Of a DNA stretch of 24,576 bases, positions 9,521 through 20,648 are shown piece after piece. Source of the stretch: Hemicentrotus pulcherrimus. Lineage: Eukaryota; Echinodermata; Echinoidea; Camarodonta; Strongylocentrotidae. Under the pieces are notes generated by a model that was given only the letters and a program-made list of their open reading frames with translations, ran no database searches and was not told the DNA's origin. Where the stretch lies: positions 66,577 through 91,152 of the forward strand of contig BEXV01000519.1 in the NCBI GenBank assembly GCA_003118195.1, read 5' to 3'. Every line of letters starts with the position of its first letter. Position 1 is the first letter of the stretch. A program made the position numbers and the translations under genes.

Positions 9521-12500
9521 GTTAGCAGCTGGAAAGTGATTTCTAAACTGTAGCTTGAAAAACATAGTGATCTTTAGCGAAATTAAAGATTTTTTCCCCC
9601 TTTTTGCGGTTCAATGTATAAATTTGGTACATCATTTATGAATATAAATTGAATATGTTTTGAATGGTTTCACGAAGATGATACATTTAAAAGACTTGTG
9701 TTACTTTCAATATCTTGAATGTTTTATTATGGATCAATGGTGCAGGCTAAAAACACGTCTGCATGTATCTTAAAACATACAGTATTTCAATATGTCCATA
9801 CTAATTATATTTCCTCACCTTTTCTTACATCACAATTTAGTCACTATTGACAGATTATCATCTTAAGATATCATTTTAAGGCATACAACGATATCAAACT
9901 ACACGTACTTTTGAAACATCAAGTATTAGGAAACTCGATATCCCTGACCATCTCCTTTTCAATGAGCGAACATGACATTGACGTATTACGTAATCCGAAC
10001 ATATTATCTATGGGATGAACAATAAGGTTATGAAATTATCCTTGAGTTGTTTTTGGAAAGGAGTGACGATCGTTTTGGCATATTTACAGCCGTGACTTTG
10101 AACTAATTTTGGATACTTTTACCGCAACTTCTGAATTAAACAACAGAATGCGATTTACTTTACATCTGATGACCTGGCATTTGCTCAGGGTAACTTTTCA
10201 CTCCGGGATTTACATCTTGAAAAATATGGGGTAAGGGTTGCAATGGATATTCAAGATTTAGGGTTAGTTTTAGATGTAGTGTTTAGTCAGGGCGAGAGTT
10301 GGAAATTCGATTTACATTACCGCGTGAGCAATACGCACCTTACATCTATTTATATGTCATTGATTTCGACGCACTAGTTGACCGAATGCATAATTAAAGA
10401 GAGAAATTAAAACAATACTTTGGAAAATCCAATTTGCCTCTCGTCACGGGAATGGTAAATTAAAGAAATCGGTGTGTGGGAAATTGGTGTTTCTTAGGGT
10501 TAATGACATATCCTCTTGACGGAAAGATTTATTGTAAACAGCTAGTAACCGAATATTGGCAATGAATGGGAAAATATTCTACCGCCTCATCTTAATGCAT
10601 TATAATCCAACGAGATGAAATGGGTTTAATATTAAATCACGCTGACAGTCACAGCTTGCAGAGCAAAGTTATTAAAGGACGGTAAAAACATTAATAATTA
10701 TGTTCCTGGATTGTTTTTCTCATTATTATTTATAAAGCTGAATTTAGATACCCCTGTAATTGATTTGGTATACCATAACTCAGAGGGGATTTTAAAGGGA
10801 TACGCCTAGTTGAGTTTTGTTGCAGAAGTCGCTAAACAAAACAAAAAGTGGTTAGCTAATGACAAACTGAGTGTCAAATTTGAAAGAATATACAATTTAA
10901 ATGACAAAATCATCATTGTTTGATCAAAATCGGTTTAGAGACGGCTGCAATATCCATATATATAATCATTTGTAATATAGGCTATGTGGGGCCCCATAAA
11001 TATTTGGTAATTTTGAAAAACGAGATTCATTGGATTTTTCGTTTTGGTTATAATACACACAACCTGCTGGCCCGTGTATTGTTATTAATTGATTAATAAA
11101 CGGTCACCGTGTTGTTTGAAATGATGCTGAATTAGTATGATGGATGTTATTTGATTTAAAGTTCACACATGTTGAGATCTAGAATTACGTTCATAGCAAT
11201 TGTAGGCTCTAATAGGGCACTAGAAATATCATAAATGAGAATGAGAGCAATAACCATGCACTTTAAAGGCAATTTCAGACTTAAACAAGAACTCAACTAC
11301 CCCTTTAAGCTCCTGAAAAAAAGCCTGACGCTCATGACAAGGAAAATGACCTTTTCCTAAAGTCACATAACCGAAGCTTTGGAAAAAATAAAACTCATGT
11401 GCTTTACTCTTCATTTTGTAATGATTTCATTTCAATTCCTAAAATAGCAACCCAGTCGTCACACTTTGAAGGATGGATATTAGGCGAAGTGGCAGCAGTA
11501 GCAGGAGCAAGGTGTAAGCGATGGAGTCTTAACACCAGGTTATTGATTCGTACACCTGCTCTCGGTCTACCAAATCACAATTCAATATTTCACGGTATAT
11601 AACACTCATGAATCGTTGGCAAGCAGGTGTGCAATCATCTAAAATCCCAACATGGATTTTAGTGATGAATTATACATGCGGCAATACTCCTAGTGCAAGA
11701 TTATACCTAATTACATATACCTACAGGAAATGAGCAATATCAATAATTGAAATGTTTGTATACTTTAAATGAAATAACCTTTATTTGCAGACTATTTTTG
11801 GTTGCAAATTTCAGTCCCACTTCCCAGGATAAGGTCAAGGAAAAATCGATTTAGTTACAACCGAATATCAACGGCAAATTGTAGAATACAGTCATATTTT
11901 CAATTTTAAAAAATAGATACAGACAGCTGCGTCCTAAAAGTTTGCGGGTTCCATGTTCAAAATGACGGGAAAGGGATGTGGTACCTTTGCCAGTAAGCCG
12001 AGTGTACACTACATAATTCGAAAGTTTCGAATAAAAACTAGACATTGAATTGGTCACCGATATGAATTAGGTGATCTGCCGCTTTGAAAGAGACATAACA
12101 CATAAAGAAACTCAATAGGAGATTTGATCTTTAACAACAATTTCAACCCTCCCCTTATATAACACGCCTATGTACAAGCTCATTTAGTAATCAAGGATGT
12201 ATGAACGGTAGAAATGATTGTGCCGACTATTGTTTGGTATAACCCCGTCAACTAATAAATTGATGACATGAGTAGGCGAACAACAACAAAATAACACGTC
12301 GTTCATAGAGTAAGAGTTCTGATTATCTTTTAGAAGAATATGTCGGATCGTGCAGAGCAGCAAGAAATGCGATGTTGACGGTCGAGACTCGTGAGGAGAA
12401 AATGTGCAGATGAGAATTTCAAGAACGATAAATCAGTTTCGCTGGAGATTAGTAAGAACAACGAGGCATTTATCGAATCCGACCATGAGACCAAAAGGAT

Positions 12501-13147
12501 AGACTGCATGTTTAGATTTACGTCCCAGCCAAGTACATGTTTTATGGTTTGACGGCGGCTTGGGAGTGTTGGTGATAAGGCTATTGAGTAGACGGAGCTT
12601 TTATCCTAACCAAAGGAATTGTGGTCAGATGTTTTTACGTCGGCGAAAGCAGAGAGAAGAGGAAGAAAGTTAAGATGTAGTGAGATCGACAGATCGAGGG
12701 AGATAGAGAGAGAGAGATATATATATATAATGTTGAAACACTACATTCATTAGAAAGTTAATAAGAAATTCGGACTTTGAAACAAAATTCCCTCCTCCAT
12801 TCGTATAACAAGTACAAGTAGAAGGTCTGGAACGTGTAGACTATCCATACCGATAATCTAACACAAACTCAATGGCAGATAGCATGAACAAGTAAAAACC
12901 ATAACGGCAGATTTTGCAGTCCCCATCTTGAAACGGAATTTTGACCACGTTACCGTCTTCTGTTAAAAAATTGAATATCAGAAAATTCTCAGCTACATAA
13001 TATGGGATACATCAGAGTAAAAATAGACGAGCTATATTCTAAACAATAACGGCAAATATTACCTAATCGAATCAAATTCAATTGTTTTTTTACTTTAAGA
13101 GGCACTATGTCAACTTCAAAGCATTCTAACAGAAAACTTTAAACATG
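9521..13147. other. Large non-coding stretch, possibly the 5' intron of the prokineticin-like gene
   Basis: Lies directly upstream (minus strand) of the acceptor at 9492, so at least its proximal part should be intronic if the gene is transcribed. No first exon was recognised. Degenerate AGGGTTAG words occur at about 10225-10290. A short (GA)n-(TA)n microsatellite lies at about 12700-12729. The frames at 11229-11414, 11399-11602 and 11851-12057 show no domains and sit in ordinary AT-rich DNA. Confidence 0.45.
12700..12729 (+). repeat. (GA)n-(TA)n compound microsatellite
   Basis: A run of AGAGAGAGAG passes directly into ATATATATATATA at about 12717. It is preceded by a purine-rich stretch from about 12650. 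Confidence 0.9.
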
Positions 13148-13500
13148 ATATCGCATCTCCAATTCATTCCCTATCAGAACATGAAAACAAATTGGGGTTA
13201 ACCAGCCATTCTGAAGAGTTAAGAGTTATTTAGTTGATTAAAACTAGATACATTTTTTGACACTTTCAATAATAGGTCAATAAGGCTAAAAGCGATTTAA
13301 AATTGCCAAGAATAGTTTAAGCAACGCAATACAAGTACACAAAATTAAATTAATACATTAATACGGACATGGTTGTGATCAAAAGTTTACCCATGGCGCC
13401 AAGGTTATTTATGCATATCAAATATCATTCAGAAATGACAATGTCTGAACGAAATATGGCCAATATTAGAAATTAAAAAAATGGCGCCTAGATGACGTCA
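13148..13500 (+). repeat. Member of a TGACGTCA-bearing dispersed repeat family (copy A)
   Basis: Bases 13148-13223 align with 17383-17460: both read ...CTCC(A/G)ATTCAT, then ATGAAAACAAAATTGGGGT with at most one indel, then AAGAGTTA/AAGAGCTA. The 20 bases ATGGCGCCTAGATGACGTCA at 13481-13500 are identical to 17933-17952. The interval between the two shared blocks is shorter here than in copy B. The sequence has no coding potential and is likely an old non-autonomous element or a fragment of one. Confidence 0.6.
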
Positions 13501-14279
13501 AGCATTATAAATCCTCATTTTATAAATCAAATTAATCACAAACTTATAAAACAAATAATAAACATCATATTGTTCGTGCATGGTAAAATTACCCACACTC
13601 GATACCTTAAAAACAATAAAAACACCCTCGGCTATCGCCTCGGGCGTGATAGACTGTTCCAAAGGTACCTTATATGGGTAATTCTTACTAATGCCCTGAC
13701 ACCTGTGAATTATTTGTATACTAATGCACGCTTTTTCATGAAAAATCGTGGGATAGTCTCAGTTAATGAATCACACGTGACCGCGCATGAACACTCATTT
13801 TATTAGGATCCGGGAGTAAGCTGTATAATAATGCATATGCCACATGCCAGTTAAGTTGCATGGTCATTCACCATGCCAATCATGATATATCCACGTAACA
13901 AAAGTCATTCAGAAAGGATAGAAGAAGAAAAGAAGGGGAAAAAAAAGATTCTAACAAATCAATGGGTGCTCTGACACGCTTCGCGGCAGATCACTTAATA
14001 ATGCAATGTCATTAAATTTCAAACCCCAAAAGCACGTCAAGTGTTCCTCATAGACAATGTTTATGTAAATCACTTTATGCTCTCAAAGACATTAATATCG
14101 TATGTCATCAGTAAGAAAATTGATTGATTAAAAAAACTTAAGTGCTGTTTAAAGGACGCAGACGCAGCAAAACGGTAATTGAATATTTCAAGGCTTTTGA
14201 TTGGAGTATTCTTCAAGAGGAGAGCGATTTTGTGGGGCGTTTTTATAATAAATATAAATAATTAACACAAACGATGCTC
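13501..14279. other. Non-coding stretch, nothing recognised
   Basis: AT-rich with a few CpG-containing words. The plus-strand frame starting at 13492 begins inside the dispersed repeat, has no ATG-anchored domain and is rejected as a gene. Confidence 0.5.
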
Positions 14280-14905
14280 GTTGACTTGCAACGTTCACAT
14301 CGACACGTGACTAAGATTTTACCGAACCAGGGAGATTCATTTAAAAATGACAAGTATTCCCGATGGCGTATCCAACTTGGAAGCGTATCCAACTTGGTAA
14401 TGCTACATTTACATGTTCCCGGCGGCCACGGCAACCACGTTTCAGACCACCGTGAACGAAACGGGATGGACGTGAGACAACGCGGGGGACCGTATGGGCA
14501 AACGTGACAGGCTGTGATTGCCGTAGCTGCCGGGCCAGATTTTTAAAATGTCAAAAAAATTGCCACGGCAGTCACGGTGCAATGAAAAACCTAGTAGGCC
14601 GTAGTAAAACGGGTGAACGCAACAAAACGTGACGGTACGTAATAGGCCATAACAAAACTTGGAGTCGGTCCGTAGTGGGACGGGAAGCCTGTGTTCCCCA
14701 GCATCTCACGGTTCTTTCAAGTTTTGTCACGTTCTGCCGCGTTTAGTGCACGTTTAGTAAAGGTTGCTTCACGGCTGCAACGTGTTGATTCTGACGTTCA
14801 GATCAACACGTGACTGAGATTTTACCGAACCAGCGAGATTCATTTGAAAATGACAAGTATTCTAGATGGCGTATCAAATTTGCAGGCGTATCCAACTTGG
14901 TAACA
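14280..14905. repeat. GC-rich composite repeat: flanking direct repeats around degenerate ACGTGAC/ACGGC units
   Basis: Two ~110 bp direct repeats (14292-14402 and 14795-14902, offset about 503) share CACGTGACT, GAGATTTTACCGAACCAG, ATTCATTT, AAATGACAAGTATTC and GGCGTATCCAACTTGGTAA. Between them is GC-richer DNA made of short degenerate units with ACGTGAC, CACGGCA and AGGCCGTAGTAAAAC words. It includes an inverted pair, 14418-14439 against 14513-14534 (CCCGGCGGCCACGGCAACCA versus its near complement). A perfect 10 bp hairpin, ACGTGTTGAT with ATCAACACGT, spans 14780-14811. The organisation resembles a non-autonomous element with subterminal or terminal direct repeats and a tandem core. No protein is encoded. 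Confidence 0.7.
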
Positions 14906-15102
14906 TGCCCCGGTTGTCTCTTGAAGGAGACGGAAAATATAAAAGAGAGAAAGAGAAAGGAGAGGGGGAAGAGAAGAAAAAAAATATGATGCTTAAGGTT
15001 TTCCACTTGCTTTCAAGGGCCCGTAATTGCAAAAAAACACACGATCATAACAGGCTTTCGAGAAATCTAAAGGGCAATCGTAATACTCTATTTCAGTGCC
15101 TT

Positions 15103-15243
15103 CAGAAATCATATGAAGATTACGTTATATGTTACTGTCATGTTAGCACTTTTATAGATGACGTACAAGAGTATTGAAATTGCCATTGATTGAGTATATG
15201 CGATTAGACATGCAATCATAGGCCCGAATACATGGAAGATTGT
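15103..15243 (+). repeat. First copy of a tandem duplicated segment
   Basis: Starts CAGAAATCATAT and ends ATACATGGAAGAT. Shared words with 15253-15373 are AGATTACGT, GATAACGTAC/GATGACGTAC, AAATTGCC, TTTGATTA/ATTGATTG, GCGATTAGA, ATGCAAT and CCCGAATACATGGAAGAT. Confidence 0.85.
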
Positions 15244-15252
15244 GAAACAATA

Positions 15253-15373
15253 TAGAAATCATATTCAGATTACGTAACATATAGATAACGTACGAGACTT
15301 TTAAAATTGCCTTTGATTATTAAAGTGTTTGCGATTAGAAATGCAATTATAATGACCCGAATACATGGAAGAT
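15253..15373 (+). repeat. Second copy of a tandem duplicated segment
   Basis: Diverged partner of 15103-15243, almost abutting it. About 20 bases near the start (the GTTACTGTCATG part of copy 1) are missing. The 18-base end CCCGAATACATGGAAGAT is the same in both apart from neighbouring bases. Confidence 0.85.
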
Positions 15374-15574
15374 ATTAAAACCATAGTCTATAAACCATGG
15401 CTTAAACATGGCGCCGTGGGCTGAAATAAGAGTATAAACATAAACGTATCTTGCACCTTCAATACGAGGGATACCTGTATGCAGGTGTTTAGGTTTAAAA
15501 AGGGTAAATAACTCTTTTCCATGACTGGAAATCTTGGGCCATTGGTTGAAAACACATGCAGTAGCGTCCAGCAA

Positions 15575-15586
15575 GGGGGGGGGGGG
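15575..15586 (+). repeat. Poly(G) run of 12
   Basis: An uninterrupted G12 in an otherwise mixed context. Runs like this are prone to length error in sequencing and polymorphism in populations. Confidence 0.9.
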
Positions 15587-15654
15587 CAGATTGCGGTGAC
15601 AACTGCTCCTGGATTTTTTTCTCGCTTTAAGTGTAGGGCTAAGATTGCAAATGA

Positions 15655-15690
15655 GTTTTAGTTTAGGGTTAGGATTAGGGTTAGGTGTTG
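15655..15690 (+). repeat. Short degenerate telomere-like string (TTAGGG)n
   Basis: Reads TTTAGTTTAGGGTTAGGATT then AGGGTTAGGTG, i.e. about three to four imperfect TTAGGG units. Related degenerate AGGG/TTAG words continue to about 15725. TTAGGG is the telomere repeat of deuterostomes and many lophotrochozoans. With so few and imperfect units, it is more likely part of a dispersed repeat than a true interstitial telomere. Confidence 0.6.
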
Positions 15691-15862
15691 GGTCCAGGGC
15701 TGAAGTTAGGAATTCGGTTAGTGTAGGAACTAACCGCGGAGCTAGTGTCGAACAACTGCAGATTGCATGTTATCTTACCTGAGGAGCTGACGTCTGTTTG
15801 CAAAATGGTCTTGAACGGACATAGAAAATACTGTTCTCCAAATCATAATAGCACAACTCCAT

Positions 15863-17297
15863 CGGTACCACAGATCACCGTTCAACATACAGTTTGGTAT
15901 TAGTATGAGTCCTAGGGGTCAAAATGATCCCTAGATATTTCTGAAATATATTTTAGATGCCCTTTTGAAGTTACAACCTGGAGAGTTCCTACTCAAATTA
16001 ATCAGGAAATCACACATTGGTGTTGATTTTGATTAGCCATTGTACATTATTGACACATTTTTGTTCCTCAGTTGATCCGTGTGATAACTATCTTAGGTAC
16101 ACGAGGAAGTTTTTTAAAATTAATTTAAGGTTTACAGATCGGGGTTCTAGTAAGTGAGTTGAATTTCAAACTGAGGCGCTATTGTGAATTTTCAGAAGAG
16201 AATATTGTATTCTAATGAAATAAAATGAGACCCATACGTAGCCCTATGCTATAGTATACTATGAATCATTAAATGTTAAAAGAAAAAAAATGAAAGCATG
16301 CTACTTGCATTTAATAATGCTTTCTTTTAATATCATACTCGCAATCATGCATTAGACCAATTAGACAATGGAAAAATTTCGTAGGAAAAAAATATGAAAT
16401 CATATACAAGTTTCTTACACCCCTAATGGAACTCAAAATGATTTTAATATCTCTGTGCTCTTCGAAACGCACCATATAGACCGGATGTCTTTGAAATATC
16501 TCAATTTGATTATTAATGCTGATCATTGACAGAAAACTACATTACATTCGAACGGCCGAAATGGTACATGTCAATCAGAATACAGCTGTAATACTTCCCT
16601 TTCACACGAAAACATAAAGTATGCATGATGTATGATAATCAATACAAATGCATTGTTACCGAAGAAAGTCACATGAATAACATGAATCTGATTTCGTTTT
16701 CGTCTGTTTGCCCAGGTAACTGCCAGCACAGTACAGTTTTTTTTTTACAAATCCATCAATATATCGATGTGCAGAGTTTGACTTAAAATAGAATGAAAAA
16801 ATAATGAAGAATAAGAAAAATGTTAATCAGCTTGGGTGACGTTTGATTTCACTTCCAATGAAATACAAATTCGATTAGTGGTGATTCATACCCGTTTAAA
16901 GTCCATGTGTCAAGTGGTTCTTGAGTTTAGTATAACAAAAATAAATACAAACTAGATCTGTAATACTTGTTTGGAACAAGTATAGGTGGGCTGATCCAAC
17001 ACAAAATTGAGACAAAATGAAGGGTACATTTGAGATAGCTTTTTGTCACAGCTACAACATACTCAAAGTTCAGCGTAAATGAAGCTAAAACGACGTAGAT
17101 ACTACTCGTGAAATATACGCAAAATGTGAAAAATTGACAGGCCTCCTTTAATCGCAAAAATACGCCATGATGCCTTTGTCAAAATGAAAATCGTGGCTAC
17201 TAAATTTAAAGAGAATTGTCTACGCTAGAACATATCAAAATTTTGAAGAAAATCGATCAATTTTTACAAAGATACAATCAATTTTCCTAAAATATGC
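15863..17297. other. AT-rich non-coding stretch
   Basis: No gene is recognised. The minus-strand frames at 16311-16526 and 16927-17157 are hydrophobic because of AT-rich composition, lack a credible ATG/splice context and are not called. A short T-run is at about 16737-16746. Confidence 0.5.
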
Positions 17298-17382
17298 TGA
17301 CGTCATAATATGCAAATTAAAATTTTGAGTTTGGAGGCCATTATGATGACGTCATGAGTTAATTGAGGGTCAAATGAGACAT

Positions 17383-17960
17383 GAAATCATAACTCCGATT
17401 CATACTTACTCAAAATATGAAAACAAAATTGGGGTCACCTTGCATCCTAAAGAGCTACAATGGATTTTGCATAGGCATGATTTTGCCCATATGTGCTATG
17501 TATTACAAGAGCTCGCGCGCCCGGTCGCGCGCACGGAAATGTATATTTAACGGTCGAACATTCCGTCATTAATACTCATAAAGAGATAAACATGCTATCA
17601 ATTTGTTTGTAAAAATATGTGGAATATTATGAAAGAAAAAAATGGCGATCCTATGTTGTGCAATAGTTTTACGCGCGAAAACGCGCACATGCGAGTGTGC
17701 GCGATTTTTTATAAAATGCTTAGAATGGCCTAAAACGTATGCAAGATGATTTTGAGACGATTTTGAGCATTTCAAAATTTTATGCGCGCATTGACGCGCA
17801 GACGTACGCGCGCGTCATTTGACCTGCCATTGACCGGACGGATATTGACCTTGACCATGATAAATATGAATGAGAAATACCTTTTGGTTATGAAGATATG
17901 ATCATGAGTTGATTTTCGTAAAATTGTACAAAATGGCGCCTAGATGACGTCATCAGTCAA
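17383..17960 (+). repeat. Member of a TGACGTCA-bearing dispersed repeat family (copy B)
   Basis: Shares a ~78 bp block and a 20 bp identical block with 13148-13500. Between them, copy B carries three CGCGCG-rich clusters missing from copy A. TGACGTCA palindromes also occur just upstream at 17298-17305 and 17347-17354. TGACC/GGTCAAGG words at 17820-17970 (half-site-like) are common in marine invertebrate repeats; that comment is from recall. Confidence 0.6.
17511..17816. repeat. Three CGCGCG-rich clusters in AT-rich DNA
   Basis: Clusters at 17511-17536 (GCTCGCGCGCCCGGTCGCGC), 17671-17704 (ACGCGCGAAAACGCGCACAT) and 17783-17816 (GCGCGCATTGACGCGCAGAC, then ACGCGCGCG). Each is built of alternating C and G, and all lie inside copy B of the dispersed repeat. 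Alternating CG can form Z-DNA. Such unmutated CpG density is unusual beside AT-rich flanks. Confidence 0.8.
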
Positions 17961-18189
17961 GGTCAAGGTTGAAAAAAAATTCTGTGCTTTTTACAAATGC
18001 CCTTACATATTTGTGCTAAATTTAAAGACATTTGATCCAGCCATTTTAAAGTTATCTTGATCACAAAAAAGTGGTTAGAAATAAGAAAAATAAAGAATAA
18101 ATAATAAAGGCAATTCTAACGAAATTATAAGGTGGTCTGTACGTTATACAACCCACCTGAAAAGTCATGTAGAATTTTACGATTTTCAT

Positions 18190-18410
18190 GAGACTTGAAA
18201 AATCCTCCATTATCTATGCATTTGACCTCCTTCTCTTTATCTAATTAGTTCATCTCCCTATTGTGATGCCTTCGATACTAGAATTAAATATGGAGATTCA
18301 AGTCTTAAACGGTTCCTTAAAAACCGCGATAACGAGGTCGGGGACAGACGGATGGACGTACCGACAGCTCCAAAAAAGTGACGAACATTATATTCATAAA
18401 AGTAAGGAGA
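18190..18410 (+). repeat. Probable dispersed-repeat fragment with GGACAGACGGATGGACG words
   Basis: A TTTGACCTCC word, then an AT-rich part, then GACAGACGGATGGACGTACC and a CAAAAAAGTGACG segment. The combination of TGACCT-type words followed by GGACGGACGG-type runs is common in mollusc and echinoderm dispersed repeats that I recall, but I cannot name a family. The plus-strand frame at 18263-18460 over it is not a gene. Confidence 0.35.
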
Positions 18411-18756
18411 CATCATCGTGGATGATTATTGTATTAATACATACTGTTAAGGGTCACTAAACGGGGGAACATTATGACTGAGGAACAAATAAACTAGATA
18501 CCGAAATCACAACAGTCATAACTATATTCAATTTATTCTGATTAAAATAAGATCCAGAGAATGACAAACTCCGTCATTTCCGATAGAAGCTGCACCTACA
18601 TTCATTCCTTGCATTCATCGGAAATACAGACATCCCTTGAAAAAAGGAAAACCAAGATTATCATTATAATATCAATTGAAAGATTAGAATATGAGCTTTT
18701 AAATTTAATGTGGCTGTACAAATGTAATCATCCCAAACCGTTTCATTTTCTTATAC

Positions 18757-18867
18757 AATTATGTAATCAGAATCAAAAGTTTGAATTTGAAAAGTGAAAA
18801 ATCTGAATTTGACCCCTTGATTCAATAACAGGCCTTGTCTTATTTTCCTTATGTTATACAGAATTCC
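18757..18867 (+). repeat. Dispersed repeat pair, copy 1
   Basis: Shares with 22150-22295 the words AATTATGTAATCAGAATCAA (one difference), TTTTGAATTTGAAAAG, AAGTGAAAAAT, CAATAACA/AAATAACA, GCCTTG and TACAGA in the same order. Copy 1 is shorter: the part around AAAGAAAAAAGTGAAAAATG, GAACATATTCAAGAAAG of copy 2 is missing or rearranged. Confidence 0.75.
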
Positions 18868-20648
18868 ATAACAATCAGCTATTCGCTTATTTTAAACAAT
18901 TGGATTTTGTAGACGGCCACATCAGAGACAAATAAAAGGGAAACACCAAGATTTCCAATGATGTATACATCGATACAAATCGTAATTTGCTTTTATTGAG
19001 TGATTTATCATTAAACTTCAGTTTCCCTTTTTTTCCGAGACACTCTATATAGGCTACACAACGAAAGGAATTACTATTCTTGTATTCTGAATGACGTTCG
19101 TCCGTCCCCCAATTATCAAATCTATGAGTGAGGCAATAATCACCGATGATTGTAGAATTTGCCGTGCATTTATTAAGTGAGATGATTTTTTTCATCTTTT
19201 AGCTAGATAAGAATTTCATTGCTGCTTTCTTAATTTAGTGCATCTAATCTTTGAATTTATTTGAACATATCATTCTTCCAATGCCCACTCAACGAATAAA
19301 ATAAAAAAATCACCTTTTTATAACTTATTTTTCTAAATTACCTTTGTGAAAATTATCATATAAACACCGGCTTTTAGCAGGTAGAATTACCATAAGTCCA
19401 GATACAATAGATGGATTTGGCTGTCATTGTAGTATCAGCAACAATTAATGATTTGATTTTTGACAGGGGAAAATACTCAATATATATAAACATAAAGAAC
19501 TTTTCCATTTCGTAAACCAATTTGAATTAGTTCTCAAATTAGAGGCAAACTGGCTGCAACCTTATTTGGAAGGAGAACTGTAGTGAGAGGATTCATAATC
19601 ATATCTCATTAAGTTAATACCACCTTGATATTTGATTGGGTGTATCAAAGTATAAAATATTATATCCTTCGACAATCGAAGTGGGAGGCAATTTTTCGTA
19701 TTCAAGTCGAAACATATCCCTAATCTAACATTAAATGTAATGGAATTGCAAACGCTGTGTGCCTTGATACGTGGAAAGCAGAATATGATTCATCTATTTA
19801 AGAAGAAAGAAAAAGCTTTTATGTGTATTGAAAAGGGATACAACAAATATTGGGAATCATTAAATAATAAGAGAAAATAAGAAGCTCAATTACATAAAAG
19901 AATTACGTTTAGAACTAATCTGTTATTACTATTTTAATGCGAAGGACTGCCGGAGAGGCGATAGGTACCAAATCTGTTTGTTGTCAGTAGGAGTTTTATC
20001 TGATGCATGTATCCTTAAGCTTACATTTCTGGTAGATCGAACACGCACAACGCGACCAATCTTGAAAATCGTTATTCAAAAACTCTATAGCCGCTGGTTA
20101 TGGAAAAGAACTCGAAATGTATTTTCAAGGTCAAGGCCATTAGGAAACCTCTAGAAGGGCCATGAGTGGGCCGTCATCGGATCTAACAAAATAAATCATA
20201 CCAAGACGTGAACACACAAACAAGAAAGGGTAAGGAATTGGAAATCTACTTATTCGTCATATCATCTTGTACAGCAATCAATCTTCGTGCATGTTGTATT
20301 TTTCATTTTGTGACCGAAACACCAATTGAAAGGCACTTCACATGTACATTATGTTTAATTTGGGACATTGAGTCATGACAAATTGAAAGAAATGTTTGAT
20401 TTGTGAGTCGCACTGACCTCATTAATAATCCAGTTCCTGATGATTCTTGAAAATACCCCCCCCCCCCACACAAAAAACAAACAAAGAAAATAAACAATTT
20501 CAATTGAAGGAGGCGTGTAAAATTTAGGACCAACAAAAGATTTTTATTTCGAAACTTCAATACTAACTTCCAATTTAAAGAATGATAGTATTTAAAAGAA
20601 AATGGCTTATTTTATTTTGTCAAGACTTCAAACGCAATTGTGACTTCT
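18868..20648. other. Non-coding stretch, nothing recognised
   Basis: AT-rich. A C12 run lies at 20456-20467 and makes a Gly run in a minus-strand hydrophobic frame at 20303-20560; that frame has no ATG and is not called. The minus frame at 18887-19195 has no recognisable domain. Confidence 0.5.

Noticed and set aside
12858..12926. Minus-strand ATG frame with a hydrophobic, signal-like start (MGTAKSAVMVFTCSC...)
   Set aside because: Only 22 codons before TAG, with no good phase 0 GT donor before the stop, so it does not fit as the missing signal-peptide exon.
14866..15177. 103-codon plus-strand frame with a Lys/Glu-rich part
   Set aside because: It runs across the end of the composite repeat, a purine tract and the tandem pair, so it is open by composition.
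15779..15862. Minus-strand 28-codon ATG frame ending at a strong donor (CAG|GTAAGAT), phase 0
   Set aside because: The donor and phase would fit the exon at 9491, but the peptide (MELCYYDLENS...) is not signal-like and it lies in repeat-rich DNA; chance match is more likely.
16927..17157. Hydrophobic 76-codon minus-strand frame
   Set aside because: Hydrophobicity follows from AT-rich composition; no ATG at the start and it borders the dispersed repeat.
20303..20560. Hydrophobic minus-strand frame resembling a signal peptide followed by Gly run
   Set aside because: No ATG start, Gly run comes from a C12 homopolymer, and no donor site is evident.
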